From: Bifidobacterium cuniculi
Lineage (GTDB): Bacteria > Actinomycetota > Actinomycetes > Actinomycetales > Bifidobacteriaceae
Direction: 5' to 3'
Assembly (NCBI RefSeq): GCF_000741575.1
Contig: NZ_JGYV01000008.1
Span: forward strand, 23,196 to 87,195
DNA: 64,000 nt
A program made the position numbers and the translations under genes. This document shows, piece after piece, positions 12,995 to 22,168 of this stretch (within the stretch, counting starts at the first letter, position 1; each line of letters starts with the position of its first letter). The notes beneath the pieces are model-generated. The model worked only from the letters and a program-made list of their open reading frames with translations. It was not told where the DNA came from and searched no databases.

Positions 12995-15196
12995 ATGGAA
13001 GATGACGAGGTGATGCAGCCGGCCTTCGACGGCATGGCAGAACGCAAACGCAAGCCCCGGCGCAAGGCGCAACGGGTACCGGCCGCCACGCTGCCCATCG
13101 CGCGGGTGGTGCTGGATGTGCAGGCCACCCACCTGGGCCAGCCCTTCGACTACCTGGTCGACGCGAGACAGTCGGAGGCCGCCCAGCCGGGATGCCTGGT
13201 ACGCGTGCGCTTCGGTGCCCAGCGGGTCACCGGCATCATCTGGGAACGGGCCGAACGGCCCGAATCCTCCTCGCACACCCTGCGCTACGTGGAGCGGGTC
13301 CTGTCCCCGGTGGTGGTGCACGACCAGATGCGCCGTGACATCACCGCCGTCGCTGACGCCTACGGCGGCACCCGCGCCAATATCGTCCGTGTGGCGGTCC
13401 CCACTCGTGTGGCCAGGATCGAGGCGGCGCAGGACCGCGGTTCCTGTGCCGTCGACCTGCGCGAGCGCAGTGCGCAGGCCTGCACGCAGCTGGGGCCGTT
13501 CCTGGCGCGCGCAGTCGAGCATGCCCATGCCCTGGCCGAAGCCATCCAGACGGAAGGATTCCGCTCGTTGGTCCTGGACACCTTGCCCGGGACCGCACCG
13601 TTGCGTTGCCTGGCCTACGCCATGTGCCGCGCACTGGCGTCGGGGAAGACAGCCGTCGCCATACTGCCCGGCATGCGCGAGACCTGGGACCTCATGCATG
13701 TCCTCAACACATGCGGCCTGACCGCCTTTGCGCCGACGGGCGACGACACGGACTCACCGTACGGGGGAGACGTGGCGGTCCTGTCCGCCACCACCACGCC
13801 GGCCGAGCGTTACCGTGCCTACTATGCGGTCACCAACGGCCAGGTCAAGTGCGTGATCGGCACCCGCAGCGCCATGTATGCGCCGGTGTCCGGACGTGCC
13901 TTGTTCGCCGTCATGGACGATGACGCCTATCAATATGCGGACGGTTTCATGCCCTATGCGAATGCGCGCGGCGTATGCCGTCTGCGGGCCAGCCTGCACG
14001 AAGGCACCTTCCTGGCGCTCGGGCAGGCGAGGAGCGTGCTCAGCGAATGGGAGGCGTCTGCCCGGACCGGATGCGAACCGCCCGTGGCGGGTCCCAGCAC
14101 TGCCTTCCATCCACCCGTCGACGCCACGCGTGCCGCCGTGCCGCCGATCCGCTGGCTCAACCGCAACGAGCTGGCGCGCCTGGCCGATCCGAGCATCGGG
14201 GCCCGCGTGCCCCATACGGCAGTGCGCGTGCTGTCCCGCGCCTTGCAATCGGGCCCCGTGTTGCTCTCCATTCCCGAGGACGGCATCACCGAGTCGCTCA
14301 GTTGCGCGCAATGCCTCCGGCAGGCGCGGTGCCTGCGCTGCAGCGGCCCGCTGGAACGCGTCGCTCCCGGCACCGCGCCACGGTGCCGATGGTGCGGCGC
14401 CGGGGCCGTGGGCTGGCATTGCCGGCAGTGCGGCGGCGACCGCTTCCGCGTCATCAGGGTGGGCGCTGCCGGCACCGTCCAGGAACTCCAGGGACTGTTC
14501 CGCGGCATCCCCATCCTGGTGTCCGGCAAACACCAGCCGCAGGGCGTGGTGGAGCAGGTGCAGGACGCGCCGCTGATCGTGGTCGCCGCCCCCGGCGCCG
14601 AACCGCGGGTGCGCGGCGGCGCCTACCGTGCGGTCGCCATCCTGGACGCCTGGACGAGCCTGTACGAGCAGCGCATCGATGCGCGCATCGACGTGTTGCG
14701 CAACTGGATGCGTGCCATGTCCCTGTGTGCGTCGCGCACCGACGGCGGCCAGGGGCTGCTGTGCGGGGAGACCGACCCGCTGATCGCCCGATCGCTCATG
14801 ACCTGGGACGCGCGCGTGCTCGCCCAGGCCGAACTGCAGGATCGCCGTGAGGCCATGCTGCCCCCGACCGTGGGCGCCGCCCGCGTGTGGGGACGCCGGG
14901 ACGCCGTGGCGCACGCGTTGCACGAGATCGGCGTCCTGGAAGGCGACTGGGCCACGATCGAGCACGACGGCCAGCCCATACCGGCCGTGCTCGGCCCCGT
15001 GCCCTTCCCGCCGGGGCCGACGGTGGACGCGCGAGAACTTGAGGAGATGGGCGACCGGGTGAAGGCAGTCGTCCTGGTGCCCCTGGAACGGCGTGGTGAG
15101 CTCGCGGTGAGGTTGCGCACCGCCGTGGCACGCCATGTGGCCGCCCGCGAAGGCGGCGAGCTGCGCTTCATGGTGGATCCCAAGGACCTGCTGTAG
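12995..15196 (+). CDS. priA: Primosomal protein N' (PriA), helicase-degenerate actinobacterial type
   Basis: This 733-residue protein matches PriA by its N-terminal DNA-binding domain (ATHLGQPFDYLVDARQ ... VRVRFGAQRVTGIIW) and by a central zinc cluster of paired cysteines (CAQCLRQARCLRC, then CRWCGAGAVGWHCRQCG). The Walker A position reads LDTLPGTAPLRC rather than G-x-T-G-S-G-K-T, and Walker B is not DEEH but MDDDAYQ. The ATPase/helicase motor is thus lost, as is known for other actinobacterial PriA proteins. It is expected to act as a replication-restart scaffold. The ATG at 12995 is chosen because GGCGG lies just before it and the earlier open frame lies inside cfa. Confidence 0.88.
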   Translation: MEDDEVMQPAFDGMAERKRKPRRKAQRVPAATLPIARVVLDVQATHLGQPFDYLVDARQSEAAQPGCLVRVRFGAQRVTGIIWERAERPESSSHTLRYVERVLSPVVVHDQMRRDITAVADAYGGTRANIVRVAVPTRVARIEAAQDRGSCAVDLRERSAQACTQLGPFLARAVEHAHALAEAIQTEGFRSLVLDTLPGTAPLRCLAYAMCRALASGKTAVAILPGMRETWDLMHVLNTCGLTAFAPTGDDTDSPYGGDVAVLSATTTPAERYRAYYAVTNGQVKCVIGTRSAMYAPVSGRALFAVMDDDAYQYADGFMPYANARGVCRLRASLHEGTFLALGQARSVLSEWEASARTGCEPPVAGPSTAFHPPVDATRAAVPPIRWLNRNELARLADPSIGARVPHTAVRVLSRALQSGPVLLSIPEDGITESLSCAQCLRQARCLRCSGPLERVAPGTAPRCRWCGAGAVGWHCRQCGGDRFRVIRVGAAGTVQELQGLFRGIPILVSGKHQPQGVVEQVQDAPLIVVAAPGAEPRVRGGAYRAVAILDAWTSLYEQRIDARIDVLRNWMRAMSLCASRTDGGQGLLCGETDPLIARSLMTWDARVLAQAELQDRREAMLPPTVGAARVWGRRDAVAHALHEIGVLEGDWATIEHDGQPIPAVLGPVPFPPGPTVDARELEEMGDRVKAVVLVPLERRGELAVRLRTAVARHVAAREGGELRFMVDPKDLL

Positions 15197-15296
15197 GAGA
15201 ACCTGCGCGCCGGCTGTTGCCAGAGCGAACAAAGGCGTCCACGGCAGCCGGTGCCATTAGGATGGGATGGACCCAAGCATCAGAAGGAGAGCATGG

Positions 15297-16265
15297 ATGT
15301 TACGCGTATTGTTTGCCGGCACCCCCGAGACGGCAGTCCCGTCGCTGCGCATGTTGGCGCATGACCATGAGCATTTCGAGGTGGTGGCCGTGTTGACCAA
15401 TCCCGACGCCCCCGCGGGCCGCGGCCGCAAGCTCACGCCCAGCCCGGTCAAGCAGGCCGCCCTGGAACTGGACCTGCCGGTCATGGAATGCGATCCGCGC
15501 GAGGACACCTTCCCGGCGGCATTGCAGGCCACCGGGGCCCAGGTCGGCGTGGTGGTCGCCTATGGGCGCATCCTGCGCCAGAAGGTCCTGGACGCCTTGC
15601 CGATGGGGTGGGTCAACCTGCATTTCTCGTTGCTGCCGCAATGGCGCGGTGCCGCACCGGTGCAGCGTGCCATCTGGGCGGGGGAGGCACTGACCGGCAC
15701 GTCGGTCTTCAAGCTGACCGCCGGCATGGACACCGGTCCGGTCCTGGCACAGTCCACGACGCGCATCGGCGCGCACGAGAGCGCTGGCGAGCTCCTGGGG
15801 CGCCTCGCCGAGGACGGCGCGCACCTGTTGGCCGCATCGCTCAACGCCTGGGAGGAAGGGCAGGTCACGCCGGTCGACCAGCCGGAAGGCGTCTACGAGG
15901 TCGCCGCCAAGATCAGTCATGAGGATGCACACATGCGCTTCGACGTGCCCGCCTTCGCCCTCGACCGTCAGGTGCGTGCCTGCACGCCGAACCCGGGTGC
16001 CTGGTGCTTCCTGCACCACGACGGCGACGATGGCCAGTCCACCGTGTTGCACGTGGCGAAGGCCGCCCCGACCTCCCCCGAGGACGACCAGGTGTCGCAT
16101 GGCCTCAAGCCGGGTGCACTCGCCGTGGACAAGCACCATGTGTGGGTCGGCACGAAGAGCGACCCGCTGGAGCTGCTTCTCGTCAAGCCGCAGGGCAAGA
16201 AGGAGATGACCGCGGACCAGTGGGCGAGGGGAGCCAGGCTGGCGGACAACGCCTTCCTGGACTGA
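15297..16265 (+). CDS. fmt: Methionyl-tRNA formyltransferase
   Basis: This 322-residue enzyme formylates initiator Met-tRNA using 10-formyl-THF. The N-terminus is LRVLFAGTPETAVPSL. The catalytic block is VNLHFSLLPQWRGAAPVQRA (about residues 102-121, with the conserved Asn/His environment), and the C-terminal domain binds tRNA. The start at 15297 follows AAGGAG (15284-15289) at 7-nt spacing. An ATG 30 nt upstream would precede the Shine-Dalgarno. The 3' end is only 4 nt from the convergent serB stop. Confidence 0.94.
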   Translation: MLRVLFAGTPETAVPSLRMLAHDHEHFEVVAVLTNPDAPAGRGRKLTPSPVKQAALELDLPVMECDPREDTFPAALQATGAQVGVVVAYGRILRQKVLDALPMGWVNLHFSLLPQWRGAAPVQRAIWAGEALTGTSVFKLTAGMDTGPVLAQSTTRIGAHESAGELLGRLAEDGAHLLAASLNAWEEGQVTPVDQPEGVYEVAAKISHEDAHMRFDVPAFALDRQVRACTPNPGAWCFLHHDGDDGQSTVLHVAKAAPTSPEDDQVSHGLKPGALAVDKHHVWVGTKSDPLELLLVKPQGKKEMTADQWARGARLADNAFLD

Positions 16266-16269
16266 CGGC

Positions 16270-16953
16270 TCAGTGACGCAGGTACGCCAATACCTGCATG
16301 AGGTCGCGTGTCTCGATGGCGTGCGGCGCGACGGCACGGACCGCAGGCTTGGCACAGAACGCGATGCCCAGGCCGGCCGCGTCGATCATCGGCAGGTCGT
16401 TGGCGCCGTCGCCGACGGCCACGGTCTGCGCCATGTCGATGCCGTTGTCGCCGGCCCACTGGCGCAGCGCCTGCAGCTTGACATCCTTGGTCACGATGGG
16501 GCCGTCCACGGTGCCGGTCAGGGTGCCGCTCCCCTCGTCGCGGCCAAGGCGGTTGGCGATTCGGTAGTCGAGGCCGGCGTCGACGGCGAGACGGTCCACG
16601 ATTTCGTGGAAACCGCCGGAGACGACGCCCACCTTCCAGCCGTTTTCGTGCAGGATGTCGATGAGCTGCAGGGCGCCGTCCGTGAAATGCAGGGACCGGT
16701 AGACGTCGTCGAACACGGACAGCGGCAACCCCTTCAGCAACGCCACCCGTGCCTCGAGCGCCTGCGCGAAATCGAGCTCGCCGTTCATGGCACGTGCCGT
16801 GATGGAGGCGATGCGTGCCCCAAGGCCCGCGGCGGCACCCAGCTCGTCGATGACCTCCTCGTCGATGAGGGTGGAATCCACGTCCATCACCAGCAGGCCG
16901 GGACGGCGCAGGGAGGGCAACTCGTCAAGAACTTGAAAAAACTGGGAGCTCAT
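16270..16953 (-). CDS. serB: Phosphoserine phosphatase (HAD family)
   Basis: This 227-residue HAD hydrolase catalyses the last step of serine synthesis. HAD motif I is VMDVDSTLIDEE (nucleophile Asp in D-V-D-S-T), motif II is GVVSGGFHEI (Ser), and motifs III/IV are the late Lys of TKDVK and VAVGDGANDLPMI. All catalytic residues are present. The ATG at 16953 was preferred over an upstream TTG, since GGAAG lies just ahead and homology begins there. It is divergent from the DedA gene with a 29-nt gap and convergent with fmt. Confidence 0.9.
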   Translation of the reverse strand: MSSQFFQVLDELPSLRRPGLLVMDVDSTLIDEEVIDELGAAAGLGARIASITARAMNGELDFAQALEARVALLKGLPLSVFDDVYRSLHFTDGALQLIDILHENGWKVGVVSGGFHEIVDRLAVDAGLDYRIANRLGRDEGSGTLTGTVDGPIVTKDVKLQALRQWAGDNGIDMAQTVAVGDGANDLPMIDAAGLGIAFCAKPAVRAVAPHAIETRDLMQVLAYLRH

Positions 16954-16982
16954 GCTTCCGATTGTCGAAAAACATTGGGACA

Positions 16983-17726
16983 ATGACCATCATGACCTTT
17001 TCCACCATTCTCGTACAGGCCCCCGTGACCCAGCAGCTGGAATGCGCCACCGGCTCCGATGGCATCATCGGTTCCATGACCGCATGGCTCATCACGCTCA
17101 TGGAGCACATCGGCGGCTTCGGGGTGGCCCTGGCCATCGCCCTGGAATCCATCTTCCCGCCCATCCCCAGCGAGATCATCCTGCCTCTCGCCGGCTTCAC
17201 CGCGGCGCGCGGCAGCATGTCGCTGGCCGCTGCCGTCATCTGGGCGACCGTCGGCTCGCTCCTCGGTGCCTGGGCACTCTACGGCATCGCCAGGTGGGTG
17301 GGGCTGCACCGCATCCACAAGGCGGTCGACTACCTGCCCGGCGTCGCCCGCAAGGACGTGGACAAGGCGGACCAATGGTTCAACAGGTACGGCAGCTGGT
17401 CCGTGCTCCTCGGCCGCATCATCCCCGTCGTACGCTCCCTCATCTCCATCCCCGCCGGCTTCAACCGCATGAACTTCCTGCAGTTCTCGCTGTGGACCTT
17501 CTTGGGGTCGGCCGTATGGAACAGCGTGCTGGTGACCGCCGGCTACCTGCTCGGTGACCAATGGTGCTCCATCCTCGGGGTGCTCAACGTCTTCGAGGAC
17601 GTGGTCATCGCCGCCTTCGCCATCGCCGTCGTGTGCTTCGCGGTGCACTGGGTTCGCAATTTGGTACGCGAACGCCGCGAGACACGGCAAGCGCAGTACG
17701 ATGGCACCGGCGCGAATGAGCGTTGA
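16983..17726 (+). CDS. DedA family membrane protein (VTT/SNARE-associated)
   Basis: This protein of about 247 residues has several hydrophobic segments and the DedA hallmark ALESIFPPIPSEIILPLAG (E-x-x-x-P-x-P-x-E, about residue 53) plus the later GRIIPVVRSLISIPAGFNRM (R-x-x-P-x-x-R, about residue 140). Members are undecaprenyl-phosphate or lipid scramblases/translocases or proton-dependent transporters at the inner membrane. The start could be 16983 or 16992. It is followed directly by a terminator, so it is a single-gene unit. Confidence 0.86.
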   Translation: MTIMTFSTILVQAPVTQQLECATGSDGIIGSMTAWLITLMEHIGGFGVALAIALESIFPPIPSEIILPLAGFTAARGSMSLAAAVIWATVGSLLGAWALYGIARWVGLHRIHKAVDYLPGVARKDVDKADQWFNRYGSWSVLLGRIIPVVRSLISIPAGFNRMNFLQFSLWTFLGSAVWNSVLVTAGYLLGDQWCSILGVLNVFEDVVIAAFAIAVVCFAVHWVRNLVRERRETRQAQYDGTGANER

Positions 17727-17730
17727 AGTC

Positions 17731-17773
17731 AGCCGGACGGCATGCGTACGATGTACGTGCCGTCCGGCTTTTT
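17731..17773 (+). terminator. Intrinsic terminator of the DedA gene
   Basis: A 12-bp outer stem (17731-17742 with 17758-17769) plus a 5-bp inner stem across a 2-nt bulge, followed by five T's. It insulates the pupylation locus from upstream transcription. Confidence 0.87.
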
Positions 17774-17811
17774 CCGTCCCGCAACAGGACACGACACACC
17801 AAGGAGATCCC

Positions 17812-19353
17812 ATGGATGATTCGCGCACCCTGGCCGAGGAGAACGACCAGCTGCGGTCACGCAACCACGCGCTCGCCAAGGCGTTGACGCGGGCGACCGA
17901 GGAACTGGCGAAGGCCAAGGGGCAGCTGGAGCGATTCACCGTCCCGCCGCTGACCTTCGCCACCATGCTGCGCCTCGACCGGTGCACCACGGACGACCAT
18001 GGCGTCCAGCAGGCACGTGCCGAGGTCGTCTCCGGCAACCGACGCATCCTCGTGGCCGTCGACCCGCGTGTGCAGGCGTCCCGCCTCGCCCCCGGCATGA
18101 CCGTCACGCTCAACGAGAACCTCGTGCTCGTGGGCACCGCCGAGGGGGAGCGGCATGGGGTGGTGCGCACCGTCGACGACGTCCTCGACGACGGACGCCT
18201 GCTGGTGCGCGACACCACGGGTACACAACAGCTGGTGGACCGTACCCGTGACCTGCGCACTGCGCGCATACGCGTGACGGACCGCGTGCTGGTGGATGCG
18301 GGAGGCCGCTTCGCCCTGCAGACGCTGCCCGTCCAGGACGACAAGGACCTGCTGCTGGAGGAGACGCCGGACATTTCCTTCGCAGACATCGGCGGCCTCG
18401 ACGCGCAGATCGACGCCATCCGCGACGCCGTGCAGCTGCCCTTCACCCACCGTGCGCTCTACGCCCGCTACGACCTGGCGGCACCCAAGGGCATCCTGCT
18501 GTACGGACCCCCGGGCAACGGCAAGACCCTCATCGCCAAGGCGGTGGCGCACGCCCTCGCCCAGTGGGACGGCGGCCGCGGTGTGTTCCTGTCGGTAAAA
18601 GGCCCCGAACTGCTCAACAAGTACGTGGGGGAGTCGGAGCGACTGATCCGGCGCCTCTTCGCCCGTGCACGCGAACGTGCCGGCGAGGGGCATCCGGTCA
18701 TCGTGTTCATCGATGAGATGGACTCCCTGCTGCGCACCCGCGGATCGGGCATCTCCTCCGACGTGGAGACGACCATCGTGCCGCAGTTCCTCGCCGAGCT
18801 CGACGGCATGGAGCGCCTGGACAACGTGATGGTGATCGGCGCCTCCAACCGGGTGGACATGATCGACCCGGCAGTGCTGCGTCCCGGACGGCTCGACATG
18901 CTCGTGCACGTGGCACGCCCCGACGCCGGTGCGGCACGTGCCATCGCATCGCGCTACCTGACAGACCGGCTGCCGCTGACCCCCGACGCCGCCACCCTGG
19001 TGGACGCGCTCGTGGATGACGCCTATGCGCGCGAGCCACGTCGCCTCCTGGCCCGGATGCGCGACGAGGACGACACCTGGTCTCCCCTGTACCTGGCGGA
19101 CGTGATGAGCGGCGCCATGGTGCGCAACATCGTGGACCGGGCCAAGACGCAAGCCGTCAAGGCCTCCATCGACCATGGGGACGACGTGTGCGTGGACCGG
19201 GGATTCATCACCGGCGCCGTGGAGGCGGAATGCCGGTCCATGCGTGACACCCTGGCGGACGTGGACGCGGGGCAGTGGGCCCGCATCAACGGCATCGGCA
19301 ACGGGCGCATGCGCCACTTGCGCGTCGCGGAGCGAAAGGACTGGGAGGCATGA
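17812..19353 (+). CDS. arc: ARC, AAA+ ring ATPase of the Pup pathway (Mpa homologue)
   Basis: This 513-residue AAA ATPase unfolds Pup-tagged proteins. An N-terminal coiled coil (about residues 6-42) for binding Pup is followed by the OB-fold interdomain (about residues 45-190) and one AAA module with Walker A GPPGNGKT at 232-239 and Walker B FIDEMD around 300-303. SNRVDMIDPAVLRPGRLD is the sensor/arginine-finger region. The C-terminus ends in ERKDWEA and lacks the GQYL tail that Mpa uses to dock on the 20S proteasome. The start at 17812 follows AAGGAG. It overlaps dop by 4 nt. Confidence 0.94.
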   Translation: MDDSRTLAEENDQLRSRNHALAKALTRATEELAKAKGQLERFTVPPLTFATMLRLDRCTTDDHGVQQARAEVVSGNRRILVAVDPRVQASRLAPGMTVTLNENLVLVGTAEGERHGVVRTVDDVLDDGRLLVRDTTGTQQLVDRTRDLRTARIRVTDRVLVDAGGRFALQTLPVQDDKDLLLEETPDISFADIGGLDAQIDAIRDAVQLPFTHRALYARYDLAAPKGILLYGPPGNGKTLIAKAVAHALAQWDGGRGVFLSVKGPELLNKYVGESERLIRRLFARARERAGEGHPVIVFIDEMDSLLRTRGSGISSDVETTIVPQFLAELDGMERLDNVMVIGASNRVDMIDPAVLRPGRLDMLVHVARPDAGAARAIASRYLTDRLPLTPDAATLVDALVDDAYAREPRRLLARMRDEDDTWSPLYLADVMSGAMVRNIVDRAKTQAVKASIDHGDDVCVDRGFITGAVEAECRSMRDTLADVDAGQWARINGIGNGRMRHLRVAERKDWEA

Positions 19354-20936
19354 GCGTACGACGCATCATGGGAACGGAGACGGAATACGGCGTCCAAGGG
19401 GCGCCCGGTGGCAATCCCGTGCAATGGTCCTTCGACGTGGTGGCGGCGGCCAGCACCCCGGCGACAGCACACATTCGCTGGGACTATGCGCCCGAGGACC
19501 CCGTCAACGACCTGCGGGGCATGCGCCTTCCCCGCGCCAACGCCCGTACGGACATGCTCACCGACGCCCCCCAGGCACAGGTGACCAATGTGCTCGCCCC
19601 CAACGGCGGACGCATCTACGTGGACCATGCCCACCCCGAATACAGCGCGCCGGAGACCCGTGACCCCTTCGACGCGGTCGCCTATGACAGTGCCGGTGAC
19701 CTGCTCATGATGCAGGCGGTCCGCGGCATGCAGGAGGGAAAAGACCGGGTGCGGCTCTACCGTACGAACGTGGACGGCAAGGGGGCCAGTTGGGGCACCC
19801 ATGAGAACTACCTCATGGACCGTGCCGTCCCCTTCGATCCGCTCAGCCAGGTGCTCATGACCCACTTCGCCACCCGGCAGACCTACGCGGGTGCGGGACG
19901 CGTCGGGCTGGGGGAGCGCAGCGAACGTCCCGGCTACCAGCTGAGCCAGCGGGCTGACTACTTCCACATGAAGGTCGGGCTGCAGACCACCTTCGACCGA
20001 CCCATCGTGAACACCCGGGACGAACCCCATGCCCCCGAGGCATACCGTCGCCTCCACGTCATCGTCGGCGACGCCAACCGCATGGACGTTCCGCGCGTCC
20101 TCAAGCTCGGCACGACCAGCATGGTGCTGTGGCTGTGCGAGCACGCGGAACAGGCGGGCATGGACCTCGGGTCGATCGTCCGGCAAGTGGTCCTGGACGA
20201 CCCGGTCGCCGCGATGCATGAGGTGTCCCACGACCTGACCCTGTCGACGTCTCTGGCGCTCGCCGACGGCACGGCAGCCACCGCATGGCAGTTGCAGGTG
20301 CGGCTCATGTCGTTGGTCCACGAGGCCGCTGCGGTCATCCACGGCACCGATACACGCGGGGAGCCGCAATGGCCGGACCGTGCGACGCGCTCCGTCATGG
20401 CGATGTGGCGCCAGGCCCTGGTGGACGTGGCGACCATCCGGCATACGCCACGGGACCGATGGCATGGCCTCGCCAACGAGGCCGGTCGGGTGGAATGGCT
20501 GCTCAAATGGCAGGTGCTCGACCGTCTGCGCCGGCGAAAGATGGCCGACAAGCCCATGGAACAAGCGTGCGCCGACCCGCGGATGCAGGCCGTCGACCTG
20601 GCATGGGCAGACCTGGATCCGGCAACGTCGCTCTTCACCCGCCTGGCCGCGCGTACCGAGCGCACCTCGAGCGAGGGCGACGTGGCCCAGGCCTCCGTGG
20701 ATGCCCCCGTGGACACGCGTGCCTGGTTGCGCGGACAGGCCATCGGACGTTTCGCGCCCCAGGTGCATGCCGTGTCCTGGACGCGCATCACCACCGAGCC
20801 GGACAGCCGGGGACGTCGTTGGTTGCTGGACATGGATGACCCGCTGCGCTGGACGGAGCCCGAGTGCGCGGAAGCCGTGGCACAAGCCGCCGACCTGTGG
20901 CACCTGGTGCGGGCCCTCGGCGGCGTCCCACGGTGA
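19350..20936 (+). CDS. dop: Deamidase/depupylase of Pup
   Basis: This 528-residue glutamine-synthetase-fold enzyme deamidates the Pup C-terminal Gln to Glu and removes Pup from substrates. GTETEYGVQG at residues 8-17 is the Dop/PafA nucleotide-binding signature. HIRWDYAPEDPVNDLRG is the Dop-loop region absent from PafA. YVDHAHPEYSAPE and MVNTRDEPHA-like blocks (here VNTRDEPHAPEAYRRLHVI) complete the active site. The ATG overlaps the arc stop (ATGA), so the two are coupled. Confidence 0.93.
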   Translation: MSVRRIMGTETEYGVQGAPGGNPVQWSFDVVAAASTPATAHIRWDYAPEDPVNDLRGMRLPRANARTDMLTDAPQAQVTNVLAPNGGRIYVDHAHPEYSAPETRDPFDAVAYDSAGDLLMMQAVRGMQEGKDRVRLYRTNVDGKGASWGTHENYLMDRAVPFDPLSQVLMTHFATRQTYAGAGRVGLGERSERPGYQLSQRADYFHMKVGLQTTFDRPIVNTRDEPHAPEAYRRLHVIVGDANRMDVPRVLKLGTTSMVLWLCEHAEQAGMDLGSIVRQVVLDDPVAAMHEVSHDLTLSTSLALADGTAATAWQLQVRLMSLVHEAAAVIHGTDTRGEPQWPDRATRSVMAMWRQALVDVATIRHTPRDRWHGLANEAGRVEWLLKWQVLDRLRRRKMADKPMEQACADPRMQAVDLAWADLDPATSLFTRLAARTERTSSEGDVAQASVDAPVDTRAWLRGQAIGRFAPQVHAVSWTRITTEPDSRGRRWLLDMDDPLRWTEPECAEAVAQAADLWHLVRALGGVPR

Positions 20937-21083
20937 CCAAGCCGCTGCAAACGTTGTCTCACCAGCAGTCTCCAACGTGCCATTTCCTATCGATGCGTCT
21001 ATAGTGGAGCCTTGGAGACGATTGCACGATGGCGCTCATCTTGCGCCGCACAGACGTCCTACGGACAGAAACGAGCAGGAACC
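20937..21083 (+). promoter_or_regulatory. Gap in the Pup locus with a weak promoter candidate
   Basis: This 147-nt gap separates dop from the IMPase-like gene. A TATAGT (-10 like) lies at 21000-21005 with a poor TGCCAT at 20978-20983, spacing 16. No hairpin with a U-tract is seen, so read-through from arc-dop is also possible. Confidence 0.3.
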
Positions 21084-21947
21084 ATGGAACTACGCGAACT
21101 TGCGATGCAGGCAGCGAGCATCGCACAGGACGCCGGCAAACATGCGCTCAACGACCAGATCACGCCCAAGGACCTGGGCGCGCTGGACATCGGGTCCCGC
21201 GACTATTCGCGGGGCCTGGACGTGGACCACCGGCTGGCACAGTTCATCTACAACCGCCTCACCTACGTCGACGGTTTCCAGGGCCGGTGGGAGGACCGAC
21301 CCGAGCACGGCGCGCCCGGCAGCCGGTACTGGTGCATCGGCGGTATCGACGGCGTGATCAACTACTCGCGCAACATGGCGGAATGGGCCGTGACCATCTC
21401 GCTCTTCGAGTTCAACGAGCACGGCTCGGCGCAACCCATCATCGGCATCGTGCACGTGCCCGCCCTGGCCCTGACCTACCTGGCGGCCCGCGGCCAGGGG
21501 GCCATCCGCATCCGGCGCACCCCGCTGGGGGAGAAGCGTGAGAAGATCATGCCGTCGACCACCACGAAGCTGGACGGCTCCGTGGTCGCGTTCGGCATGT
21601 CCTTCAAGCCCGAGGACGCGCAGCAGGCCCTGGACGTCGTGTACCGGCTCGCGGGACGGCCCGCCGACATCAAGCGCATCGGCCCGGCGTCCCTCGACCT
21701 GTGCAAGGTGGCGGACGGCACCTATGACGCCTATTTCGAGCCGCACCTGCACCAATGGGACGTCCCGGCCATGTCCGCCGGCGCCGTGGTCATCTGGGAG
21801 GCACAGGGCAAGCTGTGCGACTGGGCGGGCGGCACCATCTACTGGCGCCAGGAGAACGACATCGTCGCCTCCAACGGACTGGTCTACGATGAACTGCGTC
21901 CCTACCTGCTGGATGAATTGGCGCGTATGGAACACGAGGACGCCTGA
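21084..21947 (+). CDS. Inositol monophosphatase-family protein with degenerate metal site
   Basis: The 287-residue protein aligns along the IMPase/HisN/CysQ family: [20 protein letters not shown] at residues 83-102 sits where W-x-x-D-P-x-D-G-T-x-N-F is expected, and [20 protein letters not shown] (Asp226) matches the family's W-D-x-A-A motif. The first metal Asp is Gly86, the Pro is Gly87 and the Thr is Val91. Only Asp89 remains, and no G-E-E motif is seen upstream. By family chemistry it should be inactive or altered as a Mg-dependent phosphatase. It lies 23 nt before pup, inside the pupylation cluster. A role in that pathway is inference. Confidence 0.78.
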   Translation: MELRELAMQAASIAQDAGKHALNDQITPKDLGALDIGSRDYSRGLDVDHRLAQFIYNRLTYVDGFQGRWEDRPEHGAPGSRYWCIGGIDGVINYSRNMAEWAVTISLFEFNEHGSAQPIIGIVHVPALALTYLAARGQGAIRIRRTPLGEKREKIMPSTTTKLDGSVVAFGMSFKPEDAQQALDVVYRLAGRPADIKRIGPASLDLCKVADGTYDAYFEPHLHQWDVPAMSAGAVVIWEAQGKLCDWAGGTIYWRQENDIVASNGLVYDELRPYLLDELARMEHEDA

Positions 21948-21970
21948 GGGGCGCCCGGAAAGGAAATCCC

Positions 21971-22168
21971 ATGCCGCAGGAACGCCCCAGCATGCAGGGC
22001 ATGCACCACGAACCGACCCAGGACCAGGAACAGCTGCGGATGCAGGCTGCCGATGAGGCCCGGGACAGCGTCGACGACCTCGACGACATCCTCGACGACC
22101 TGTCGGCGGTGCTCGAGACCAACGCCGAGGACTACGTGCGCGGGTTCGTGCAGAAAGGCGGCCAGTGA
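21971..22168 (+). CDS. pup: Prokaryotic ubiquitin-like protein Pup
   Basis: This 65-residue, mostly disordered acidic protein ends in [11 protein letters not shown], the Pup C-terminus in its Gln (unprocessed) form. Dop must deamidate Gln65 before PafA can attach it to lysines. The helical ARC-binding section is [20 protein letters not shown] (about residues 36-55). GGAAAGGAAATCCC precedes the ATG. The stop overlaps the start of pafA (TGATG), giving tight coupling. Confidence 0.96.
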   Translation: MPQERPSMQGMHHEPTQDQEQLRMQAADEARDSVDDLDDILDDLSAVLETNAEDYVRGFVQKGGQ

